Source: JABMPR01 sp964508765
GTDB taxonomy: Bacteria; Fidelibacterota; UBA8477; JABMPR01
Reading direction: 5' to 3'
Assembly (NCBI GenBank): GCA_964508765.1
Contig: CAZDVD010000002.1
Location: forward strand, 1-64,000
DNA length: 64,000 nt
A model generated the notes under the pieces. It did not search any database. It had not been told where the DNA came from and saw nothing but the letters and a program-made list of their open reading frames with translations. Below, piece after piece: positions 1-9,254 of this stretch (position 1 is the first letter of the stretch; each line of letters starts with the position of its first letter). The translations under genes were made by a program, and so were the position numbers.

Positions 1-272
1 TGGATGACTCACGGCTTCGCGGGGATATCCAAACCGTATCCGGAGATATCTCACTTTTCAATGGTTCCACCATCGATGGTGATATCATCATTAGAAATAA
101 ACATACTTCAATCTTCAAAGTACCACCTAAGCAAAAGATAATTATTGATATGAACTCAGTGGTGAGAGGATCCATTCTTGTGGAAGAACCGAACACCAAT
201 GTCGTGGTTTATCTGGTCAATGGTGGCAAGGTAAAAGGCAAAATTGTCAACGCAGAGGTACGGAAACAATAA
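1..272 (+). CDS. C-terminal part of a beta-rich repeat protein (5' end outside window)
   Basis: The reading frame is open from base 3 to a TAA at 270-272 and encodes about 89 residues. The sequence alternates short polar and hydrophobic stretches with recurring 'GDI' and 'GSI' turns (LRGDIQTVSGDIS, TIDGDIII, VRGSILVEE, KVKGKIVNAEV), the pattern of a right-handed beta-solenoid or of the putative-adhesin and bactofilin-like families. No catalytic motif is visible. A DUF4097-like or polymer-forming cell-surface protein is the best guess, but the missing N-terminus prevents assignment. It ends 40 bp before the next outer-membrane gene and may be in the same transcript. Confidence 0.55.
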   Translation, partial: DDSRLRGDIQTVSGDISLFNGSTIDGDIIIRNKHTSIFKVPPKQKIIIDMNSVVRGSILVEEPNTNVVVYLVNGGKVKGKIVNAEVRKQ

Positions 273-312
273 GGTCATTGCTTCCGCATCGAGGTGAAAG
301 GAATGAATAAAT

Positions 313-2976
313 ATGAAATATATGCGACGACTTACTCTATTGATGTGGGGAATGGTACCAATGGTTTTGTTTGGATCTCCACAACTAAAGGGGAGTGCCC
401 AAGAACGCAGTATTTCAGCCTTTCGCCTGAATGGGAGCCCAATTGTCCTTGATGGGAGACTTGATGATCCTGTTTGGCAGGAGCTACCCAGACAAGGCGA
501 CTTTTTACAACGTAACCCAGATGATGGCTCCGCAACAACCCAGCGAACAGAATTTGCAGTAGCCTATAATTCCGAATTCCTCTTTGTTGGAATTCGCGCA
601 TATGACGATCAACCCCAACTCATAGATAGAATCCTCACTCGACGTGACGAATCTTCCCCCTCTGATTGGCTATACATCTCAATCGATAGCTATCATGATC
701 ACAGAACTGCTTTTGAGTTCGGTCTCAATGCAGCCGGTGTGAAACAGGATTTGCGACGATTTGATGATGATAATGCTGATTTTGACTGGAATGCAGTCTG
801 GGAGGGAGAAGTTCATATTGATGACCAGGGCTGGACGGCAGAGTTTGCCATTCCCTTTAGAGAACTTCGTTTTAATAGTGCTGAATCCCTGAATTGGGGT
901 CTCAATGTATATCGTGAATTTCCTCGAAATGACAATGAACTGACTATTTGGAATCATTGGTTTCATGAGGAGACGGGGTTTGTTTCCAATTATGGTGAAC
1001 TCAATGGTCTGACCAATGTTGAGGCTGAGCAGCCATTTTATATTACGCCATATGTGATGGGGCGCTCCGGCGTCAACGATGCTTTCATGGGTGAGTATGA
1101 CCAGTATGAAAACTCAGCCAGTATTGGTGTAGACATCAGGAAAAACTTTGATCTTGGGCTCACATTTAGTGGCACTATTAATCCGGACTTTGGACAGGTT
1201 GAAGCCGATCCGGCAGAATTTAACCTTACTGAATTCGAGAGTTATTTCAGGGAGAAAAGACCCTTCTTCATTGAAGGTGGCAATATTCTAAATTTTTCTC
1301 TGGGGTTTGGTGATGGAGACAATTCTTCAAATACCTTATTCTACTCCCGACGCATTGGAAGGGCAACTCAGGGAAGTGCAAGTTCTGATGGGGGTACAGT
1401 AGTATCAGTTGATGCGCCAGGATTTACCCGTATCCTTGCCGCCGGTAAGCTTACCGGGAAATTAGATAATGGTCTATCCATTGGGTTCATGTCAGCCGCG
1501 ACAGCTGAGGAAAAAGCAGTCATTACTTATGATGATGGGCATAAATCCAATAATGTCATGGAGCCCGCTACCTCTTATTTGCTCACCCGTGTTCAACAGG
1601 ACTATCGGGGTGGGTTGACAACCCTGGGTGGCATTTTTACAGCTACGATACGCTCACTTGAAGACACCAACATGGATTGGCTGAGAGAAAAAGCCTATAC
1701 AGGTGGCTTAGACTTTAACCATCAATCTTCAGATCGAATTTACTCAATTGAATCTGCAATTGCATTCAGCCATGTGAAGGGGAGTGAGGAGTCTATTCTG
1801 ATTACTCAACTCCATCCCGCACGCTATTTTCAAAGACCAGATGCAGAGCACCTCAGCGTAGATTCCAGCGCCACATCTCTATCAGGAGTGGGCGGGAAAT
1901 TTATAGTGGGTAAGTCTGAAGGGAAATTGAATATGTTTGGTGGCGTGCTCGCCACAAGCCCTGGCCTCGAAGTGAATGATCTGGGCTTCATAAGATCGGT
2001 GGACAACATTAATGAGTTCATCTGGATCGGGTATCGGCACTGGGAACCAGGTGTGATCTTTCTCAACTACAATATAAATTTTAATCAATGGGCAAACTGG
2101 ACCTTTGGCGGTGAATCAAAGGGGATTGGTGGAAATGTCAATGGTCATGCCACTTTGAAGAACAACTGGAGTGTTGGAGGCGGCTTCAATTTAAATTCTG
2201 GTGGGATGGTACCCTTCCATTTGCATGGTGGACCCTCTATCCGCAGCTCAAAAAACATGAGCATTTGGACCAACCTCTATTCCGATGGACGTCGTGATAT
2301 GAGTGGGGGAATCAGTGCCAATTATTTTTATAGCACAGATGATGTCCACAGTGTCAATATGTCACCCTCCCTTACCTGGCGACCTAAGAAAAATGTGTCC
2401 CTTTCTCTCGGTCCTAATTTCCATTTTATGGATGATACTTGGGCTTGGATTACCAAGATGGAGGACACCTCTGATCAGCACCATTATATCTTCTCCGGTT
2501 TAAAACTAGCCCAGACCACTCTGACCTTTAGAGCCGATGTCACATTGAGTACAACCCTTTCACTCCAAGCCTATGCTCAAGCATTTATTATGGGGGCAGA
2601 TTACTTCGACTTCCGTCGGGTTGATGACTACACTAAGGAAGATTTCAGCCAACGTTTCCAGGAACTACCTGACCACCTTCTCACATTTGATGGCAACGGT
2701 GCACTGAATGGTGTTGACATTGATCAAGATGGTATTGTGGACTATTCACCCATCTCCTATGTCTATTCAGACTTCAATTATAGTGAGCTGACTTCAAACA
2801 TAGTTTTGCGTTGGGAATACAGCACGGGATCAACCATGTATTTGGTCTGGTCCAGAGGTGCATCTGCATATGATCCCACCTGGAGATTTAATCCGGGTGA
2901 AGATCTTGGATCGTTGTTGAACCTGGAAGCTGACAATATTTTCTTGATTAAGGTGAATAAACTGCTCCACTTTTAA
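313..2976 (+). CDS. DUF5916 family outer-membrane protein with CBM9-like N-terminal domain
   Basis: The protein has 887 residues. A hydrophobic signal peptide (about residues 1-30) is followed by a carbohydrate-binding-family-9-like domain that begins with the typical 'LDGRLDDPVWQ' and continues to about residue 230. The remainder is long, aromatic-rich and alternating, as expected for an outer-membrane beta-barrel, with the DUF5916 signature 'FFIEGGNI' near residue 320 and a terminal aromatic residue ('NKLLHF'). ATG 313 is preceded by an AGGTGAAAGG-like ribosome-binding stretch (292-301); the ATG three codons later is possible. Family members are large surface proteins of the FCB group with unknown substrate. 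The family call is firm; the ligand is unknown. Confidence 0.85.
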   Translation: MKYMRRLTLLMWGMVPMVLFGSPQLKGSAQERSISAFRLNGSPIVLDGRLDDPVWQELPRQGDFLQRNPDDGSATTQRTEFAVAYNSEFLFVGIRAYDDQPQLIDRILTRRDESSPSDWLYISIDSYHDHRTAFEFGLNAAGVKQDLRRFDDDNADFDWNAVWEGEVHIDDQGWTAEFAIPFRELRFNSAESLNWGLNVYREFPRNDNELTIWNHWFHEETGFVSNYGELNGLTNVEAEQPFYITPYVMGRSGVNDAFMGEYDQYENSASIGVDIRKNFDLGLTFSGTINPDFGQVEADPAEFNLTEFESYFREKRPFFIEGGNILNFSLGFGDGDNSSNTLFYSRRIGRATQGSASSDGGTVVSVDAPGFTRILAAGKLTGKLDNGLSIGFMSAATAEEKAVITYDDGHKSNNVMEPATSYLLTRVQQDYRGGLTTLGGIFTATIRSLEDTNMDWLREKAYTGGLDFNHQSSDRIYSIESAIAFSHVKGSEESILITQLHPARYFQRPDAEHLSVDSSATSLSGVGGKFIVGKSEGKLNMFGGVLATSPGLEVNDLGFIRSVDNINEFIWIGYRHWEPGVIFLNYNINFNQWANWTFGGESKGIGGNVNGHATLKNNWSVGGGFNLNSGGMVPFHLHGGPSIRSSKNMSIWTNLYSDGRRDMSGGISANYFYSTDDVHSVNMSPSLTWRPKKNVSLSLGPNFHFMDDTWAWITKMEDTSDQHHYIFSGLKLAQTTLTFRADVTLSTTLSLQAYAQAFIMGADYFDFRRVDDYTKEDFSQRFQELPDHLLTFDGNGALNGVDIDQDGIVDYSPISYVYSDFNYSELTSNIVLRWEYSTGSTMYLVWSRGASAYDPTWRFNPGEDLGSLLNLEADNIFLIKVNKLLHF

Positions 2977-3139
2977 GAAATAATTTACCACGTTCACTGT
3001 TTAAGGATATCCAGGGAGGGGGGTTGTAAGGGAAATCCTAATTCTTAAGTACTTCGCCCGATTTTTCTTTCTCCAATAGAGATAATTGATTAATGTCTCG
3101 CTCGATTCTAATGAAAAGAGGCTTGAGCTGACGCATTAA

Positions 3140-3352
3140 ATGAAATTATCAGAACACATATATATCCCTACTCTCATATTTATCACTGTCCTCGTCGCTG
3201 GTAGGGTTGGCTCGTACTATGTTTCAGGTCAGGAAAGTGAAAAGCTGGAAATTAAAACCCAAGTTACTGCTGAACAGGTAGGCATACGTCTAAATGATTT
3301 TCTAGATTCCAGAATTACCCGGTTAGATATTTTCCGCGAAAAGATGGAGTAA
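3140..3352 (+). pseudogene. N-terminal fragment of sensor kinase, cut by in-frame TAA
   Basis: This 70-residue frame begins at ATG 3140 with an uncleaved-signal-like membrane helix (about residues 8-27) and then a helical stretch ending 'DIFREKME'. It stops at TAA 3350-3352 and the same frame continues immediately into the 734-residue kinase. An N-terminal membrane helix followed by the start of a periplasmic sensor domain is what the kinase needs to have a normal two-helix topology, so this is best read as the missing front of that protein. A nonsense mutation, a base-calling error or real separation into two cistrons are all possible. Confidence 0.7.
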
Positions 3353-3358
3353 AAACCT

Positions 3359-5563
3359 GTGCTTAGTGAGGCAGATTATAGAGCAACCGCCCTACGCATC
3401 CAGCGTGAGCTTCCTGGTTTTCAAGCTATTAACTGGATAGATAAAAATGGAATCGTCCAATGGGTTACGCCTCTGAGCAACAATCTGCCTGTCGTAGGAG
3501 TTGACCTCGTTCAAAATGCTGCCAGAGAAGCAGCTAATGCATTTTCGCGATCACTACTCTACCATATTGATACTGCTACTCCCCTGATCGAACTTGTGCA
3601 GGGTGGTAATGGTTTTGCCCTCTACCTGCCGATTGTCCTTGACGATAAAATCAGTGGCTTTCTGAATGGCGTATTTCGAATTGAGGAGTTGATTACCCAA
3701 TGCTTTAACAACAAAATTAAAGATTTTAATTATGAAGTGATTTTATCAGGTGAAAGAGTATTTCTACGAGGTGAGCCCAAGAATTTTCAGAAACCGAAAA
3801 CGGTTGGAAGATACAATTTCACTATACTAGGTCAGTGCTGGGAGCTCCAGATTGTACCAGGTTCCTCAGAGAAGGGAACCGCTCAATTAATGCAGGTTTT
3901 CGCCATGGTTGGGACCTTCCTCATTGCCTCCCTGCTTGCGGGATTTACTCTTTTCAGAATGAAGTCAAATGCTGAGTTGGCTGTAGCATACAAAAAGATT
4001 GAGAATTCAGAGGCAAAATTCAGGACTATTTTTGACAATTCTCCAGCATGTCTTGTAAGGTACAGCCCTAAGGCAGAGATTACTGACTGGAATCTAGAAG
4101 CCGCTTCCTTATTTGGTCTTGAATTTCCACCAAAGCAGCGCCGATCTATATATGAGATTGAAGAAATGAAACCCATTATCCCTGCAATGGAGGAGACCTT
4201 ACTCGGGAATCATGCATCCTATTTAGGATCTCTGGAAGTTCTGGGGAAAACAATTGATATTGATGCAGCCTTTGAAACGCTTCTATCCGGCACAAATCAG
4301 ATTCAGGGTGGCATCATTCTTATCAAAGATGTGACTGAAAAAAATCAGACCATGCGTGCCAAGGAAGTCATGTATGAGATTAGCGAGCTGACTCATCAAT
4401 TCCAGGACCTTCCATTTTTGTTTGAGGCAATTCAAACGAGCTTAAGCAAAATATTGGATACTCGGAATTTTTATGTAGCTATTTATAATAAAAAGGATGA
4501 TGAATTTACCTACCCCTATTACAGAGACGAATTTGATTTACCTCCACCAGAACCCATGAGAGGCGAAAAAGGGATTTCTGCTTATATCATAAGACAGGGG
4601 ATCCCTGCCCTGATTTCGAAAGAAGAGTTTTATAGCATGAATAAGGAAGGTAAAATTGATCTGCTGGGAACACCCTCAGAACAATGGCTTGGTTGTCCTT
4701 TGATTGTTGAAGACAAGCCAATCGGAATTATGGCTGTTCAAAGCTATTCAAAAGATGTTGTCTATGATGATAGTGATATGGAGATGTTGAACTTTGTTTC
4801 AGACCAGATTGCCCTGACCATAAAAATAAATATTGAGGATGAAAAACTCCGAAAATCAGAATCCATGCATCGTGAACTATCCTTGCAGCTGAGTGATTCA
4901 AATAACATTAAAGCCCTGCTTCTTGATATTCTTACCCACGATCTGAAAAACCCTGCCGGTGTTATCTCTGGTGTCGCTGAAATTCTGACTATGGATGAAG
5001 GGGTCAGCAAGGAAATCCAGCTCATTAAGGACAGCTCTGATGTTTTGCTCAAGGTCCTTGACAATACAACCGCCTTAGCACGTATTACTCTGGGTGAGGC
5101 CATCAATATGATGGATGTAGATCTTAGTGAATTGGTTATTGAAGTTATCGAAGAGTACAGACCAAGTTTTGAAAGCGAGGGGTACCCACTTCAAATCAGT
5201 GTTGAAGCTGATATTATCTACACAGCGAACCCCATTATCTCTGAAGTGTTTCGCAATTACCTGAGCAATGCATTAAAGTATGCACCTTCGGGAGAAACAG
5301 TTGAGGTGAGTCTAAAAAGAGATTCTGGTCATATTGAGTTTTGTGTAAAAGATGTGGGTACCACCATTGTAGGCGAAGATCAGGTTTCCATATTCAAAAG
5401 GAGTATACAGTTGGCCAATGGGAAGAGGCGTGGGTCAGGCTTGGGACTTGCCATTGTGAGACGGATAGCTGAAGTACATGGATCTGTAGTGGGAGTCCGT
5501 CCCAATGAACCTGAGGGCAATGTTTTTTACTTACATATGCCGCTCAATGTGAAACAAAAATAA
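3359..5563 (+). CDS. Sensor histidine kinase (extracytoplasmic sensor-TM-PAS-GAF-HisKA-HATPase), N-terminus separated by a stop codon
   Basis: From GTG 3359 the frame encodes 734 residues. Domains in order: extracytoplasmic sensor resembling CHASE/Cache types (about 1-170, with 'INWIDKNGIVQWVTP'), transmembrane helix (about 177-200), PAS (about 220-330), GAF (about 345-485), dimerisation domain with H-box HDLKNP (His near 526), and an ATPase domain with N-box 'NYLSNALKYAP' and G2 box 'GSGLGLAI'. The G1 box reads DVGTTI, lacking the usual second glycine. The sensor domain would lie outside the cell only if an upstream membrane helix were present, and that helix is encoded at 3140-3352 in the same frame. 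A GGAG at 3346-3349 lies nine bases before the GTG, so reinitiation is conceivable. It probably works with the receiver directly downstream. Confidence 0.8.
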   Translation: MLSEADYRATALRIQRELPGFQAINWIDKNGIVQWVTPLSNNLPVVGVDLVQNAAREAANAFSRSLLYHIDTATPLIELVQGGNGFALYLPIVLDDKISGFLNGVFRIEELITQCFNNKIKDFNYEVILSGERVFLRGEPKNFQKPKTVGRYNFTILGQCWELQIVPGSSEKGTAQLMQVFAMVGTFLIASLLAGFTLFRMKSNAELAVAYKKIENSEAKFRTIFDNSPACLVRYSPKAEITDWNLEAASLFGLEFPPKQRRSIYEIEEMKPIIPAMEETLLGNHASYLGSLEVLGKTIDIDAAFETLLSGTNQIQGGIILIKDVTEKNQTMRAKEVMYEISELTHQFQDLPFLFEAIQTSLSKILDTRNFYVAIYNKKDDEFTYPYYRDEFDLPPPEPMRGEKGISAYIIRQGIPALISKEEFYSMNKEGKIDLLGTPSEQWLGCPLIVEDKPIGIMAVQSYSKDVVYDDSDMEMLNFVSDQIALTIKINIEDEKLRKSESMHRELSLQLSDSNNIKALLLDILTHDLKNPAGVISGVAEILTMDEGVSKEIQLIKDSSDVLLKVLDNTTALARITLGEAINMMDVDLSELVIEVIEEYRPSFESEGYPLQISVEADIIYTANPIISEVFRNYLSNALKYAPSGETVEVSLKRDSGHIEFCVKDVGTTIVGEDQVSIFKRSIQLANGKRRGSGLGLAIVRRIAEVHGSVVGVRPNEPEGNVFYLHMPLNVKQK

Positions 5564-5573
5564 ACGTTGACGA

Positions 5574-5945
5574 ATGGGTGAGAAAATGACAGTACTGGTT
5601 GTTGAAGATGATTTTTCTTCGAGACAATATCTACTATTGCTTCTAAAAAAGCTAAACTATATGGCCATTGCTGCTGAAACAGGGGAAGAGGCTCTTGATT
5701 TGATGAAGGATAAATCTGCGGATCTTTTTCTCCTTGATATCGCGCTGGGAGCCGGAATCAGCGGACTGGAGCTGGGGGCAATTTTCAAAAAAGAGAATCG
5801 CTTTCATGAGGTTCCCATGGTAGCTGTCACTGCCTTTACCAAGGAGAAGTTAGAGACTTTTGATGAAGCAGGTTTTTCAGACTATATGGCCAAGCCTTAT
5901 ACCGTTGTTCAATTAAAACAACTTTTAGAAAAATACCTTAGCTAA
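5574..5945 (+). CDS. Single-domain CheY-like response regulator
   Basis: The protein is 123 residues and consists only of a receiver domain. The acidic pocket is 'VVEDD' (residues 9-13), the phospho-acceptor is Asp55 in 'LLDIAL', the switch Thr lies in 'AVTAFT' and the conserved Lys in 'MAKPY'. There is no output domain, so it would act by protein-protein contact or as a phosphorelay intermediate. It starts 10 bp after the kinase stop and is likely co-transcribed. ATG 5586 (MTVLVVEDD) is an alternative start that gives a more typical receiver N-terminus, but neither start has a well-spaced Shine-Dalgarno sequence. Confidence 0.9.
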   Translation: MGEKMTVLVVEDDFSSRQYLLLLLKKLNYMAIAAETGEEALDLMKDKSADLFLLDIALGAGISGLELGAIFKKENRFHEVPMVAVTAFTKEKLETFDEAGFSDYMAKPYTVVQLKQLLEKYLS

Positions 5946-6005
5946 TCTTTTATACCCGTACGAACAAATCCATACCATTGGGTAAAATAATTTCTATTAT
6001 ATCGT

Positions 6006-6962
6006 ATGAAAATTAGCGATATCCTCCACGAGAGGAAAGACCCCTTTGTAAGCTTCGAAATCATTCCACCTGCGCGTGGTAGAAGTGCCCGTGAAATCTA
6101 TGAGATTATTGATGAGCTGATAGAATTCAAGCCACCCTTTATTGATGTAACAAGTCATGCGGCAGATTCATATTTTATTGAACAGACCAATGGCTCATTT
6201 ACCCGCCATATAAAAAGAAAACGTCCCGGTACGATTGGATTGTGCGCAGCAATAAAGTATCGATACCAGGTTGAAGCAGTTCCTCACCTCCTCTGCCAGG
6301 GATTTACCAAGCAAGAGACGGAAGATGCGCTGATTGAATTGAATTATCTGGGGATTGACAATGTCCTGGCAATTCGTGGTGACCAGTTGCAGTATGAAAA
6401 GGCACATCCCGTAGGCCGAGAGACTAACGTTCATGCCCTGGACCTGGTAAATCAGATCAGCAATGTGAATCGAGGGAAGTATCTGGAAGATATTCTGGAT
6501 GCTGATGAATCTGATTTCTGTGTAGGTGTTGGTGGCTATCCGGAAAAACATCCCGATTCTCCCAGTAAAAATTCAGATATTCGCTATTTGAAAAAGAAGG
6601 TGGATGCCGGAGCTCAATACATCGTGACTCAGATGTTTTTTAACAATCAGGACTACTATGATTTTGTGAATCTGTGTCGGGAAGAAGGTGTCACAGTTCC
6701 AATTATACCAGGTATTAAACTGGTGACCCGGAAGACACAGTTACATTCCCTGCCCCATGCCTTTTCAGTGAATATACCTGATGACCTGGTCAACAATATT
6801 GAGCTTGCTGAATCTTCTCAGGAAAGAGCTGAAATCGGTGTCAAACATGCCTTAGAACAATGTGAAGACCTCCTAAATAACGGAGTTGAGTGCCTTCATT
6901 TTTATGTTATGCAGGACACAAGGTTGGTGAAACAGGTTGCCCGGTTGCTCAATCTGACCTAG
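6006..6962 (+). CDS. metF: Methylenetetrahydrofolate reductase
   Basis: The 318-residue protein spans the single FAD-binding TIM-barrel domain of bacterial MetF. Recognisable elements are 'VSFEIIPPARGRS' near the N-terminus, where the Glu is the catalytic acid position, 'DVTSHAADS', 'NVLAIRGDQ', and 'GAQYIVTQMFFN' for the substrate-binding strand. It reduces 5,10-methylene-THF to 5-methyl-THF for methionine synthesis or the methyl branch of one-carbon metabolism. It is slightly longer than E. coli MetF (296 aa). The stop codon overlaps the stop of the convergent birA gene within a CTAG palindrome. No riboswitch is seen in the 60 bp upstream. Confidence 0.93.
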   Translation: MKISDILHERKDPFVSFEIIPPARGRSAREIYEIIDELIEFKPPFIDVTSHAADSYFIEQTNGSFTRHIKRKRPGTIGLCAAIKYRYQVEAVPHLLCQGFTKQETEDALIELNYLGIDNVLAIRGDQLQYEKAHPVGRETNVHALDLVNQISNVNRGKYLEDILDADESDFCVGVGGYPEKHPDSPSKNSDIRYLKKKVDAGAQYIVTQMFFNNQDYYDFVNLCREEGVTVPIIPGIKLVTRKTQLHSLPHAFSVNIPDDLVNNIELAESSQERAEIGVKHALEQCEDLLNNGVECLHFYVMQDTRLVKQVARLLNLT

Positions 6963-7762
6963 GCGGAAGTGCTGAGGCGAATTTCACCTGTTTGAAAGGC
7001 TTTGAATTCTCCATCTATTAGGATGAGAGCATCACCTCGATTATTGATGCCTGAAAATTCCCCTTCGAAGGATTTATCCTCCATATCCCAGATAATTAAT
7101 TGATTCAGTTTAAAGGCATTGTTGTTCCAGTTCGCTACCAATAGTGCTCCCTCATCCAAGTGAGCTAAATCCATAAAAAATTCGTTTACAAATGATTGAG
7201 CCAGCTTTACACGATCAGGATTTTCATGTCCCTCTAAGTGTAAGGAGGTTGCAATCTCCTGGATGGGGGTCGAAAAATTATGTCTTTGATGATTCAGGTT
7301 AATTCCTACACCAATTATGGCTGATGAAACCGCCTTACCTTGCCATTGTAGTTCAGTCAGTATGCCACCACACTTCTTAGATCCAACCATGATGTCATTG
7401 GGCCATTTGAGGCGAATTTTAGCATTTATAAGTGGTGAAACAACTTTATGTACGATGGTGCCTGAGTATATGGACAGAAGTTGTAGGCTGTGGGAGAGTG
7501 TCTTGGGGTTACCAAGATAAAGTGACATCCAGAGACCCCGACCGGGAGCAGATTCCCATGCCCGACCCTTTTGTCCCTGACCCTGGGTTTGCTCATCACT
7601 TATCAGGAGGATATTGGCCCCTCGAAATTCTTTACGTCGCCTTTTTAGCTCGAGATTGGTTGAATCCACTGTTTTAAGAAAGATGACCTCATCCAGGTCT
7701 GGATGGGCTATTATTGGGTAAGATGACTCTGAATCAGCTATGTTATTTACCTTGATATTCAC
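6959..7762 (-). CDS. birA: Biotin--[acetyl-CoA-carboxylase] ligase, no DNA-binding domain
   Basis: The protein contains the biotin protein ligase catalytic domain: 'KTVDSTNLELK' at the start of the core, a biotin-binding segment 'DEQTQGQGQKGRAWESAPGRGLW' region (here GQGQKGRAW replaces the usual GRGRxGRxW), 'LKWPNDIMV' and 'KCGGILTEL'. A C-terminal SH3-like domain follows. There is no N-terminal helix-turn-helix, so it is a mono-functional ligase, expected to biotinylate the carrier encoded at 10013-10513. The start is uncertain: GTG 7762, overlapping the mutase gene by 20 bp, gives 267 residues; an ATG at 7852 would overlap it by 110 bp and is less likely. No clear ribosome-binding site supports either. 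Confidence 0.85.
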   Translation of the reverse strand: MNIKVNNIADSESSYPIIAHPDLDEVIFLKTVDSTNLELKRRRKEFRGANILLISDEQTQGQGQKGRAWESAPGRGLWMSLYLGNPKTLSHSLQLLSIYSGTIVHKVVSPLINAKIRLKWPNDIMVGSKKCGGILTELQWQGKAVSSAIIGVGINLNHQRHNFSTPIQEIATSLHLEGHENPDRVKLAQSFVNEFFMDLAHLDEGALLVANWNNNAFKLNQLIIWDMEDKSFEGEFSGINNRGDALILIDGEFKAFQTGEIRLSTSA

Positions 7763-9245
7763 CGAAAACGGATCGGAGGGTGTTGGAGATTTCACCAATG
7801 GAGGCGTACTCACGTACTGCGGTGAGTATGAACGGAAAAAGATTTGTATCACTGTTTTGAGCCGCAGTTTTCAGATCTGATAGTGATTTATCCAGTGCCT
7901 TCCTGTCTCTGCCTGCTTTGACAGATTTCAGGTCAATTAATTGGCTCTGGGCGGCTTTCGCCTCCAGTTTCAAAATCTCAGGTTGATCTTCTTCATCATC
8001 CGCAAATTTATTTTGCCCAACGACGATGCGTTCCCCCTGCTCAATATCCTGCTGATATTGATAGGCACTGTTACCGATTTCATTTTGAAAATACCCCAAT
8101 TCAATGGCTTTTACAGCGCCACCCAGCTCATCTACTTTATCGAGATAAGTGAAAACTTCCTGTTCCAGTTTGTTTGTCAGTGATTCAATGACTTCTGAGC
8201 CAGCCAGCGGATCAACATAGTTGGTGACACCGCTCTCAAATCCGATAATCTGCTGGGTTCTTAAGGCCAACCTGACAGATTCCTCAGTTGGTAGTGCAAG
8301 TGCCTCATCTCTAGAATTGGTGTGTAGGGACTGAGTACCACCTAACACAGCCGCCAGGGCCTGTAGGGTGACACGCACCACGTTATTATCAATCTGTTGG
8401 GCTGTAAGTGTTGAGCCACCTGTTTGGGTATGAAAACGGCACATCATGGCCTTGGGGTTTGTAGCGCCAAACCGATCCTTCATGATTTTAGCCCAGATGC
8501 GACGGGAAGCACGAAACTTGGCTACTTCTTCCATGAAATCATTGTGCGCATTCCAGAAAAAAGAAAGTCTGGCTCCAAATTTGTCAACATCAAGCCCCGC
8601 GTCAAGGGCAGCCTCAACATAGGCGATCCCATTAGCAAAAGTGAAGGCCAACTCCTGGGCGGCCGTAGAACCTGCTTCACGGATATGGTAACCAGAAATA
8701 GAAATGGTATTCCAATTGGGGATATGCTCATTGCAATATGAAAAGACATCGGTAATCAGACGCAGGGAGGCCTGGGGTGGAAAAATGTAGGTCCCACGTG
8801 CTATGTATTCCTTCAAGACATCATTCTGGATAGTCCCACGTAACTTAGCGTTGCTCACACCTTGTTTTTCTGCTACAACCTGATACATGGCCAGTAGAAT
8901 GATAGCTGTTGAATTGATGGTCATTGACGTGGAGACCTTGTCCAGGGGGATGCCCTCGAAGAGTACTTCCATATCAGCCAGGGTATCGATAGGGACCCCA
9001 ACCTTGCCAATCTCTCCTTCGGCTATGGGATCATCAGAGTCATATCCAATTTGGGTCGGTAAATCAAAAGCGACGGAAAGGCCAGTGGTGCCCTGATCCA
9101 GTAAATATCTGTACCTGGTATTTGAGTCCTTGGCACTGGAGAAACCGGCATATTGACGCATCGTCCATTTCCTCGAGCGATACATCTCCTCGTAAATCCC
9201 TTTAGTGAAAGGGTATTGTCCTGCCTTTTCTCCGGGGTTACTCAT
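7743..9245 (-). CDS. Methylmalonyl-CoA mutase family, catalytic (large) chain without B12-binding domain
   Basis: The 500-residue protein has the TIM-barrel part of the mutase: 'YPFTKGIYEEMYRSRKWTMR', 'LLDQGTTGLSVAFDLPTQ', 'GYDSDDP', 'SGYHIREAGSTAAQELAF', and 'RFHTQTGGSTLTAQQ'. It ends near 'IGEISNTLRSVFG', where the fused cobalamin-binding domain would begin in single-chain enzymes. A separate B12-binding subunit must therefore exist elsewhere. The N-terminus starts about 20-40 residues later than in most large subunits, but an AGGAG about 7 bp upstream supports the start. With biotin carboxylase, biotin carrier and BirA nearby it suggests propionyl-CoA/succinyl-CoA interconversion. Related isobutyryl- or ethylmalonyl-CoA mutases cannot be excluded. 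Confidence 0.88.
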   Translation of the reverse strand: MSNPGEKAGQYPFTKGIYEEMYRSRKWTMRQYAGFSSAKDSNTRYRYLLDQGTTGLSVAFDLPTQIGYDSDDPIAEGEIGKVGVPIDTLADMEVLFEGIPLDKVSTSMTINSTAIILLAMYQVVAEKQGVSNAKLRGTIQNDVLKEYIARGTYIFPPQASLRLITDVFSYCNEHIPNWNTISISGYHIREAGSTAAQELAFTFANGIAYVEAALDAGLDVDKFGARLSFFWNAHNDFMEEVAKFRASRRIWAKIMKDRFGATNPKAMMCRFHTQTGGSTLTAQQIDNNVVRVTLQALAAVLGGTQSLHTNSRDEALALPTEESVRLALRTQQIIGFESGVTNYVDPLAGSEVIESLTNKLEQEVFTYLDKVDELGGAVKAIELGYFQNEIGNSAYQYQQDIEQGERIVVGQNKFADDEEDQPEILKLEAKAAQSQLIDLKSVKAGRDRKALDKSLSDLKTAAQNSDTNLFPFILTAVREYASIGEISNTLRSVFGEYQGK

Positions 9246-9254
9246 AGAGTGCTC

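Noticed and set aside
3350..3352. In-frame stop in the kinase as a selenocysteine or pyrrolysine codon
   Set aside because: The codon is TAA, which neither system uses, no insertion hairpin follows, and release factor 1, which reads UAA, is encoded in the window.
5946..6005. A SAM or cobalamin riboswitch before metF
   Set aside because: Only 60 bp, AT-rich, without the conserved stems of either class.
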